Source of the DNA: Novipirellula artificiosorum
GTDB taxonomy: Bacteria > Planctomycetota > Planctomycetia > Pirellulales > Pirellulaceae
Assembly: GCF_007860135.1 (NCBI RefSeq)
Contig: NZ_SJPV01000003.1
Coordinates: 541,744-605,743, forward strand
Direction: 5' to 3'
DNA: 64,000 nt
Below are positions 9,787-16,927 of the stretch, piece after piece (within the stretch, counting starts at the first letter, position 1; each line of letters starts with the position of its first letter). The position numbers and the translations under genes are program-made. The notes beneath the pieces were generated by a model. It did no database searches, was not told the DNA's origin, and was given only the letters and a program-made list of their open reading frames with translations.

Positions 9787-10553
9787 CAGAATCGGTCCCT
9801 TTGTCGGTTTACGATTTGACCGTCGCTTATCATCGCAAGCCAGTGCTTTGGGATGTTCAGTTTGACATTCCGGCCGGTTCGCTTGTTGGCGTGGTCGGGC
9901 CAAACGGGGCTGGCAAGAGCACGTTACTGAAAGCGGTGATGGACTTGATTCCCGTCGCTTCAGGCCGTGTCGAAGTGTTCGGGCAACCCTATCGCGATGC
10001 TCGGCAACGCGTTGGCTACGTTCCTCAGCGAGAAAGTGTAGATTGGGATTTCCCTGTGGATGCGGTGGATGTCGTCGCGATGGGACTCTACAGCAAGATC
10101 GGTTGGTGTTTACCCGTGCGAAAGAAACATCGACAAGCGGCAATGCAGGCGCTCGACCGAGTGGGGATTGCCGATTTAGCGCGTCGGCAAATCAGTCAGC
10201 TGTCAGGCGGCCAGCAACAGCGAACGTTTCTTGCTCGAGCGCTGGTACAAGATGCCGATCTCTATCTGATGGACGAGCCGTTTGCGGCTGTGGATGCGGC
10301 GACCGAACGAGCGATTGTTGAGATTCTGCGTGACATGAAGAGCCTTGGAAAGACGGCGCTGGTGATCCACCATGACTTGCAAACAGTTTCGGAGTACTTC
10401 GATTATTGCGTGATGTTGAACATGCGAGTGGTCGCACACGGCAAAGTCAATGATGTGTACACCAACGAAAATCTACAGAAAACCTACGGCGGTCGTTTGA
10501 CGCTGTTGGATGAGGTCACCGAAGCGATGCGTCGTCAGGAGCGATCGTTGTGA
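9783..10553 (+). CDS. Mn/Zn ABC transporter ATP-binding protein
   Basis: Cytoplasmic ATPase of the importer, 256 residues. Walker A GPNGAGKSTLL, Q-loop in GYVPQRESVDWDFP, signature LSGGQQQR, Walker B DLYLMDEPFAAVD and the switch histidine in LVIHHDLQTV are all intact. The GTG start at 9783 overlaps the binding-protein stop by 4 bp, and its own stop overlaps the first permease start by 4 bp (GTGA both times). The tight overlaps imply coordinated translation of transporter subunits. Confidence 0.95.
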   Translation: MTESVPLSVYDLTVAYHRKPVLWDVQFDIPAGSLVGVVGPNGAGKSTLLKAVMDLIPVASGRVEVFGQPYRDARQRVGYVPQRESVDWDFPVDAVDVVAMGLYSKIGWCLPVRKKHRQAAMQALDRVGIADLARRQISQLSGGQQQRTFLARALVQDADLYLMDEPFAAVDAATERAIVEILRDMKSLGKTALVIHHDLQTVSEYFDYCVMLNMRVVAHGKVNDVYTNENLQKTYGGRLTLLDEVTEAMRRQERSL

Positions 10554-12028
10554 TTCGCCGACGTTCGTTTCGTCATTTGGCCGTAGGGTCCGTCTTAGGG
10601 ATCTTGCTGCCGTGTGTTCTCGCGACGAGTCTGTTCGCCGCGGACGGGATACCGAACCGGTCGCTTAACGATCAGGCTTTTCACTGGCCTCTGTGGGATC
10701 AGTGGGCTGACCTCTTTCTGCTGCGTGACTACAACACCAAAGTGGTGGTGATTGCGACGACCCTGCTCGGATGTGCCGCCGGCGTGGTCGGTACCTTCAC
10801 TTTGCTGCGCAAGCGCGCGTTGATGGGCGACGCACTCTCTCATGCGACGCTTCCCGGCATCGCGATCGCCTTTATGATTGCAACCACAATGGGTGGAAAT
10901 GGGAAATCGTTGCCACTTTTGCTGTTGGGGGCAAGCGTCAGCGGAATGTTGGGGGTCGCCGTAATTTTGCTACTTCGCAATTTCACCCGATTGAAGGAAG
11001 ACACGGCGCTGGGCGCCGTGCTTAGCGTTTTTTTTGGTGCCGGCATGGCACTGCTTGGCATCGTTACCCAGATGCAAGGTGGCAACGCCGCTGGATTGGA
11101 AGCATTCATTTACGGCAAAACGGCCTCAATGGGATTTGATCAAGCCGTGCTCATTTCGTTGGTTGCACTGATCTGCACCACAGCTTCGGCATTGCTATTC
11201 AAGGAGTTCAAGCTACTTTGTTTTGATGAGGGATTCGCCGGTTCGCGTGGCTTTCCTGTGATCTTGCTCGACCTTGCGTTGATGGCCTTAGTCGTGCTGG
11301 TCTGCATCGTCGGGCTACAGGCCGTTGGACTGATCTTGATGATTGCTTTATTGGTCATTCCCGCTGCCTCGGCTCGTTTTTGGACGGACCGCATGCAATG
11401 GATTGTGATGATCTCCGCGGCACTCGGGGCCATGGGAGGCATGCTTGGCGCGGGAATCAGTGCCGTTTTTTCCAAGCTGCCCTCAGGTGCAACCATCGTA
11501 TTGGTATGCGGCGTCTTCTTTGCGTTTAGCCTTGTTTTCGGCGTTCGCCGTGGGTTGTTGGTGCGGTTGCTTCGTCGTCGTCGTATGAACAACACGGTTA
11601 ACCGTCACCACTTGCTTCGTGCGCTTTACGAATTGTCCGAACCCCAAAAGGCCCCATCGGCAAACGCGTTCATCGCCTTCTCGGATCTGTTGACTCGCCG
11701 TAGTTGGTCGCCGACCAAGTTGAATCGTTCGATCAGACGAAGCGAGAAGGCGGGACTCGTTGAACGAGCGAAGCACGATGTTCTTCGCTTGACCGACAAA
11801 GGCTTCGCGGAGGCAACAAGGTTGACTCGGGAGCATCGACTTTGGGAGATCTATTTGATCACCTACGCGGATATCGCCGCCAGTAAAGTGGATCGAGACG
11901 CGGATGCCATTGAACACGTTCTTGAACCTGAGATTGTTGAAGAATTGGAAACGTTGCTTCAGAAGTCGCAAGCGCGGGTGCCCGACAGTCCGCATTCCCT
12001 TGAACCCGCCGTTTCAAAGGAACGCTAA
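10550..12028 (+). CDS. Metal ABC permease fused to a C-terminal DtxR/MntR-like domain
   Basis: 492 residues. Residues about 60-345 form an ABC-3 permease (LLRKRALMGDALSHATLPGI is the family hallmark). From about residue 346 a winged-helix region follows (LLTRRSWSPTKLNRSIRRSE, then VLRLTDKGFAEA), then a DtxR domain-2 segment (REHRLWEIYL, then DADAIEHVLEPEIVEEL). By alignment with IdeR/MntR the metal-site positions are about His429, Glu433, Asp452, Glu455 and His456. The regulator-like part follows the last membrane segment and is expected in the cytoplasm. GTG start overlaps the ATPase stop. Role of the fused domain (metal sensing that gates transport, or DNA binding from the membrane) is inference. 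Confidence 0.9.
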   Translation: MIRRRSFRHLAVGSVLGILLPCVLATSLFAADGIPNRSLNDQAFHWPLWDQWADLFLLRDYNTKVVVIATTLLGCAAGVVGTFTLLRKRALMGDALSHATLPGIAIAFMIATTMGGNGKSLPLLLLGASVSGMLGVAVILLLRNFTRLKEDTALGAVLSVFFGAGMALLGIVTQMQGGNAAGLEAFIYGKTASMGFDQAVLISLVALICTTASALLFKEFKLLCFDEGFAGSRGFPVILLDLALMALVVLVCIVGLQAVGLILMIALLVIPAASARFWTDRMQWIVMISAALGAMGGMLGAGISAVFSKLPSGATIVLVCGVFFAFSLVFGVRRGLLVRLLRRRRMNNTVNRHHLLRALYELSEPQKAPSANAFIAFSDLLTRRSWSPTKLNRSIRRSEKAGLVERAKHDVLRLTDKGFAEATRLTREHRLWEIYLITYADIAASKVDRDADAIEHVLEPEIVEELETLLQKSQARVPDSPHSLEPAVSKER

Positions 12029-12031
12029 TCA

Positions 12032-13357
12032 ATGATCGCGATCAGTTGGACTTGGCAACTCGATGGTTGGATTGTTCTTGCGGGAGCGCTTTGTGGCATC
12101 GCGTCATCGCTGCTAGGCAATTTCTTGGTCCTTCGCCGCATGAGTATGCTGGGCGATGCGATCAGTCACGCGGTGCTACCCGGATTAGCCGCCGCGTTCA
12201 TGATCACCAGCAGTCGTAGTAGTTTTCCCATGTTCCTTGGCGCAGTCATCGTCGGCGTCATGACGGCATTTTTTAGTGAGTGGATTCGAGGCGTCGGTGA
12301 CGTGGACGAGGGCGCGTCGATGGGCGTGGTCTTCACGACGCTGTTTGCTTTAGGGTTGGTCATGATCGTTCGGGCGGCGGACCACGTTGACTTGGACCCA
12401 GGATGCGTTCTATATGGAGCGATTGAACTCACGCCGCTTGACACGATGAACGTTTTGAATTGGGAAATCCCTCGGGCGGTCGTCACGCTCTCCATCGTCA
12501 CAATCCTTAACCTGCTTTTTGTGATCCTGTTTTTCAAGGAGCTGAAGCTGAGTTCGTTTGACCCAGCACTCGCGACCACAACCGGATTCAACGCACGATT
12601 GATGCACTACTTGTTGATGATTCTGGTTGCCGTGACGGCGGTCGCCAGCTTTGAAAGCGTCGGAAACATTCTCGTGGTTGCGATGTTTATCGTTCCGCCC
12701 GCATCCGCCTACATGCTGACCGATCGATTGACGACGATGATCGCGCTGAGTGTGATCATCGCGTCTGCAGCAGCCGTGCTCGGACATCTTGGCGCGATCA
12801 CGGTCCCTGGTTGGTTTGGATTTCGAAGCACGTCCACGGCGGGCATGATGGCGGTCGCCGCGGGGGGTATCATGATCTTGGCGGTGTCGTTGGGGCCCCG
12901 CCACGGTGTGCTGGTCAAGCGAGTGCGGCACCGCTTGCTGACCCTGAGTATCTTGGCCGAAGACGTTGTTGCGTTGTTGTATCGGGCGGAAGAACGGGGG
13001 CAATCGATCCGGATGGACGTCAATCAGCTGGCCAGCGTTCTTCTCTCCGATCGCTTATCGGTTTACGCTGTTGTCCGTTGGCTTGTATACCGAGGCGACA
13101 TCGTCCGATCCGAGGATCACGATGCGCTGTCCTCATCGGGGCGTCAGTGGGCGGTGGGATTGGTTCGATCGCATCGGCTATGGGAACAATACCTCGTCTC
13201 ACTCGCCGGAGTCGATTCGACGCGAATTCATCATGCCGCCGAAAGCCTCGAGCACTTTACGGACGCAAGCCTGCGCAGCCGGCTAGACGATGAGACGAAC
13301 GCACCAACCGTCGACCCCCACGGCAGCCCGATTCCGGATGAAAATCCGGCACGCTAA
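12032..13357 (+). CDS. Second metal ABC permease with DtxR/MntR-like C-terminal domain
   Basis: 441 residues, starting 3 bp after the first permease stop. The ABC-3 membrane part contains LRRMSMLGDAISHAVLPGLA. From about residue 298 comes a helical/winged-helix segment (DVNQLASVLLSDRLSVYAVV), then SHRLWEQYLV, RIHHAAESLEHF and DPHGSPIP, which match the metal-binding and dimerisation domain of DtxR/IdeR/MntR closely. The position of the IdeR/DtxR core Cys is Glu (about 404) followed by Glu407-His408, the MntR-like set. Both permeases therefore carry regulator-like tails and could pair in the heterodimeric transporter. Confidence 0.9.
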   Translation: MIAISWTWQLDGWIVLAGALCGIASSLLGNFLVLRRMSMLGDAISHAVLPGLAAAFMITSSRSSFPMFLGAVIVGVMTAFFSEWIRGVGDVDEGASMGVVFTTLFALGLVMIVRAADHVDLDPGCVLYGAIELTPLDTMNVLNWEIPRAVVTLSIVTILNLLFVILFFKELKLSSFDPALATTTGFNARLMHYLLMILVAVTAVASFESVGNILVVAMFIVPPASAYMLTDRLTTMIALSVIIASAAAVLGHLGAITVPGWFGFRSTSTAGMMAVAAGGIMILAVSLGPRHGVLVKRVRHRLLTLSILAEDVVALLYRAEERGQSIRMDVNQLASVLLSDRLSVYAVVRWLVYRGDIVRSEDHDALSSSGRQWAVGLVRSHRLWEQYLVSLAGVDSTRIHHAAESLEHFTDASLRSRLDDETNAPTVDPHGSPIPDENPAR

Positions 13358-13709
13358 TGAAGCGGCAATCTTCAGTCGTGACGAAATACGTTTCATCGCG
13401 AAAATGGGGGATTAAACGGATCTCATCGTTTTTACCGAGAGCGCGAAACCTACCCACTGGACGTGCTTTTGCCCAGCTGTTTGTCAAAACATTCTGGATT
13501 TTTTGTTCGAGTTCTCGGCGCGGAGGGCGGATTTCGGGAAACCTGCGGGAAGCCGTGCTCGACTTGACCCTCAGTCGGCTTTGGATCTCCCGTTGGGAAG
13601 CGATCTCACGGTTGAGATCAGTCGTTTTTGAGTTTGTCGGCGATCTCTTGGCGTACCTTCAGACAGTTGGTGTGATGGGGTTGGTTGATCGTTACATTTT
13701 GTGGTGTCG
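13358..13709. other. Gene-poor stretch between Mn operon and broken IS
   Basis: About 350 bp. An ORF opens with an ATG that overlaps the last permease stop and runs to 13887, but its product is rich in Arg/Ser/Trp without family pattern and its second half is antisense to the transposase remnant, so I do not call it. Inverted repeats marking the end of the IS were not found by eye. Confidence 0.4.
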
Positions 13710-15024
13710 TCAGGTCGCCTTGATCGGTGGCGGGTTTGCTCCAATGGAACTCGGTAGTTCTTGGCAAACGCTGCACGATGCCGCAAGATTGGAATCGCGG
13801 CGTGCGACTATTGCTTTCAATCGTTCGCTCTTCAATCGCTCCGGCACATTGCCCCCGGTGCCAAAGTACATTTCATCCGGCGTTTGACCTTGGAACGCTG
13901 AATGCGGTAATTGCTAATTGTGCTGCTCGACATAAAATGCAACGAGCCTTGTGACGTTGGCAAACGTGTCGAGTGTGTTCAGGAAAAGCCACTGGTGTTT
14001 CAACACTCGCCACCATGCTTCAATCATCGAGTTTGAAAAGGTGATTTCGGTTTGTGCCAAGATTCGTTTTAACTGCAAGTCAGCGATAGTCGCATCGACA
14101 GTGGCGTTGTAGTTCTCGACCCCGCCATCAACGATCACCGCTGGCATCTCCGATTCCCCGATTCCCGTGGCGGCCTGGATCAATAGTTCTGCAGTGATCG
14201 ATGGATCAAATGCTTCGCTTGTCTGCCATGCGAGGATTCGTCTGGAGAAATTGTCGACTACGGCATGCAGGTAGATCTTGCTTCCGTCGAGCAATCGAAT
14301 CAAAGTCGCATCAATGTGCCAAAGTTCGTTTGCCGACGCAGCCCGGATTCCGATTTTCGGCTTGGGCGGATGCACTCGTTTCCGGGGACGACGCCAATTG
14401 TACTGTCGCATGAGCCGGTACCAAGTGCTGGTTGATGCGTAGACCCTTCCCAACCGCTGCGCCAATCGAGACAGAGTACTTGTGGGAACGTGTCGGTAGT
14501 CGTCCGACGTTGCCATCTCTCGGATGGTTGCGATTTCCGTTGACGCTTGTTTGTGTCGGGTGGCTTTTGGGACACGATGAATAATCGGTCAGTTCGCAAG
14601 GCTTCCGATTTCGCCAAGCATGATAACGTGAAGGCGAAAGTCCGATGGTTCGGAGAACTCGCGTCAGTGGAATCGCTTTGCTGGATCGGTCAATGGCACG
14701 CAGAAGGCGTGACTTGTTCTTTCCATCAGGCAGTCTTTGTCGCTCGAATGAGAACGCGGTCAGTTTCAACAAGACCAAAGCCACTCGCAACCAAGCTCGC
14801 AGGACTTCATTTTGCCGTTTCAGTCGCGCGATCTCGGTGGTCAAACTTTCGGTTTCCGAATGCTGGACGTGCGAAACGACTGGTCCACAGTTATGGTGGC
14901 GCCAGCCATGAATGGTCGAACGGGGAACGCCCAGTTTCTTGGCTGTCAGCAGGTCTCCCGAATCGTGGATGTAGTGGCGCAGTCGATGATCATAAGACCG
15001 TTGTTGTCGTTTTGCAGTAAGCAT
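13710..15024 (-). pseudogene. Broken IS3-like DDE transposase (frameshift plus nonsense codon)
   Basis: Read on the minus strand from ATG 15024 (MLTAKRQQRSYDHRL): a helix-turn-helix (LLTAKKLGVPRSTIHGW), a coiled segment (LTTEIARLKRQNEVLRAWL) and an HTH-like region (RTIGLSPSRYHAWRNR). Near 14545 the frame shifts by one base; the coding sense resumes as STEIATIREMATSDDYRHVP. The integrase core follows, with catalytic Asp in LWHIDAT, Asp in VIVDGGVENYN and Glu in SMIEAWWRVLKHQ. A TAG at 13914-13916 interrupts the frame before HSAFQGQTPDEMYFGTG, which is the normal C-terminus, and the frame ends at 13710. Two lesions make it very unlikely to be active. Element ends and target duplications were not found. 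Confidence 0.85.
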
Positions 15025-15118
15025 GCGGTGGGGGTGGGTGTAGCGGAGAGACGCTATGGGGCTCATAATTGGTTTAGCGTTTCCAAATATCCTAGTTCGT
15101 CCCTTCACCAAATTCGCC

Positions 15119-16000
15119 ATGTCCATCGGCATTGATCCGCTTGTTGATTTCGCGGCCAAACGGCTGCTCGGGAGCCCAGAACACTGGCGGATTACGGTGC
15201 ATTTCTTGAACGCGATGCTGCGGTTTGCCAACCCAATCGTTGACGTAAGGATTCTGAACCCGATCAACATGAAGGACTTCGACGTCGACAAACTGTCGAT
15301 TCTGGACATCAAGGCAACCGACAGCGTTGGGCGGCGATACAATATCGAGGTCCAAACCACTCGCCCGCTGGGGTTACCGAAACGTTTGACGTATTATGCA
15401 GCGAAGCAATTGATCGAGCAGTTGGGTGAAGGTGACCAATACGCTGACCTGAACCCGTCAATCAGCATCTGCATCCTCGATTCTGTCTTGTTCCGCGAAG
15501 AACCCGCATTACAGCACGCATTTGAACTTCGTACGGATCGGGGGCTTTCGCTCAGCGATTGCTTGCAAGTTCACGTTTTCGAGCTACCCAAGTACGTCGT
15601 TCCGAGCGATAATAAGCCTATCACCGATCCGATAGAGCAGTGGTTGTATTTTTTCCGTGAGGCGGCAAACCAAACCGCCGAGCAACTGGCCCGTCGGTTG
15701 CCGGGTGCCGTGTTCACCGAAGCCGTAGGAGTGTTAGAAATGATCGCCAAGAACCCAGAAGAACGCCAAGTCTACGAAGACCGGCTCAAGGCCGAACGCG
15801 ACGAGTGGGCGCGAACCGAGCAGGCGAAGCTCGACGGAAAGCTCGACGGAAAGCTCGAGGAGCGACTTCGCGTGGTCAAAATGTTACGGGACATCGTCGG
15901 CGAGACCGATCCGTCGGACTCGGATCTTGCGGGGCTTTCGCTCGATCAGTTGGGGCAACTAGAAACCACCTACCAGCAGCGACTCCGCGACCGAACCTGA
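15119..16000 (+). CDS. Rpn-family recombination-promoting nuclease / putative transposase
   Basis: Belongs to the PD-(D/E)xK 'Rpn/YhgA-like' family, whose characterised E. coli members cleave DNA and stimulate RecA-independent recombination. The nuclease core is seen in LDIKATDSVGRRYNIEVQ (D...ExQ). ATG 15119 (MSIGIDPLVDFAAKRLLGSP) gives 293 residues and starts with the usual family sequence; the frame is open to 15056 but that part borders the IS remnant. The C-terminal tail is charged and carries a small tandem unit (KLDGKLDGKLEERL). It stands divergent to the broken transposase. Its real biological role is not clear. Confidence 0.88.
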   Translation: MSIGIDPLVDFAAKRLLGSPEHWRITVHFLNAMLRFANPIVDVRILNPINMKDFDVDKLSILDIKATDSVGRRYNIEVQTTRPLGLPKRLTYYAAKQLIEQLGEGDQYADLNPSISICILDSVLFREEPALQHAFELRTDRGLSLSDCLQVHVFELPKYVVPSDNKPITDPIEQWLYFFREAANQTAEQLARRLPGAVFTEAVGVLEMIAKNPEERQVYEDRLKAERDEWARTEQAKLDGKLDGKLEERLRVVKMLRDIVGETDPSDSDLAGLSLDQLGQLETTYQQRLRDRT

Positions 16001-16927
16001 CGCGAATCGACTCCCTGTTGTTAACCGGAAACGGATTTGTCTTTCGCAGCGGATAAAATGACCTCTGGTTAACACACCGCTGTTAACCCGCTCCGAGAAA
16101 TTCCGCGACCGTCCGAATCGCAAACAGGCTTGACCGAACAGAACGGATTTGCTGTAATTCGTTAGGCGTCAAGGACTTACAGAATCTAGCGAGTAAGCAT
16201 TCGCGGAAGTTGTGGTGAGAGCGAGTTGATCTGGCGGTGAGTGGCGGGATTCTCTATTTGGGGGTGCATGAGTGCTTCGGTTTTAGAATCTCAGTCGGTT
16301 GATGAACGTCTAAGGTCACGTCGGTGACGCAGACCAACAAGCGCTTGACGATTACGAAGCTGCGCTCGCCGAGGCGGACGCGATGGCTGCCGGGGACCCT
16401 GACTTTGAGCGGTAGGTAGCCCCTTCTCGGCGAAGGCCAGAAACGACATCCGTGTGTTGCGCACGCCCCTATGGGGGCCTGCGCGGCAGCGCTATCTTGC
16501 TACCCAAGATGTGTGTTTCGGGCTTGGCGGAATAGCTCGCTACTCTTGGTGGAAGTCCGTACTACGAAGTTGCGGCAACCCTCAAATTAAGGTGTGAAAG
16601 ACCACTCGCGCATCATCCCGTCTTGCTTTTTGGATAGCGGAACTCGCCAAGAGTTTCGGCCGTTCTCGGAATCACCGAAAGTCTTGGCGACTACCGCTAC
16701 GGCCCAACCCCAAATCCTGGTGTGGATGAAGCACTCGTGTTTTTCCGCGCCGTCCGAGATTGATCCGGCAAATTACAGCAAAATCGCCCACAAAATGGCG
16801 CTGGACCAACTGGGGCATTACCTCCCGCGGAGTTAGAATCGTCCGCCAATAAGCCGACAAGCTCTTTTCAAGTTACGTTACGTTACCCGATTCGCATCTT
16901 CAGAAAACTGATTGCCCGATCAACAAC
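16001..16927. other. Long gene-free region with remnants
   Basis: About 930 bp without a convincing gene. At 16268 an ATG opens a short frame (MSASVLESQSVDERLRSRR) that stops, while the adjacent frame continues as ADQQALDDYEAALAEADAMA to a stop at 16413; this looks like a very small frameshifted gene remnant. A GC-rich hairpin lies at 16459-16484. An 80-residue ORF at 16594-16836 has no recognisable pattern. The segment may be a scar from the neighbouring mobile element. Confidence 0.5.
16459..16484. repeat. GC-rich hairpin in gene-free region
   Basis: GCGCA-c-GCCCC, then a TATG loop, then the complementary arm ending TGCGC: ten of eleven positions pair. It has no T tract and no adjacent gene, so a terminator role is not supported; a repeat or structured-RNA relic is possible. 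Confidence 0.45.

Noticed and set aside
13357..13887. 176-residue ORF whose ATG overlaps the last permease stop
   Set aside because: The overlap looks attractive, but the protein has no family pattern, is rich in Arg/Ser/Trp, and its second half is antisense to the transposase C-terminus.
14500..14620. Programmed -1 frameshift as in IS3 orfAB
   Set aside because: The shift lies after the second HTH-like region, not at the A/B border, and there is no clear slippery run of A or T; together with the nonsense codon, decay is simpler.
15025..15360. N-terminal extension of the minus-strand transposase frame to 15360
   Set aside because: This part is antisense to the Rpn nuclease gene; the natural start MLTAKRQ is at 15024.
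16594..16836. 80-residue ORF in the gene-free region
   Set aside because: No ribosome-binding site, no pattern; similar in quality to random ORFs nearby.
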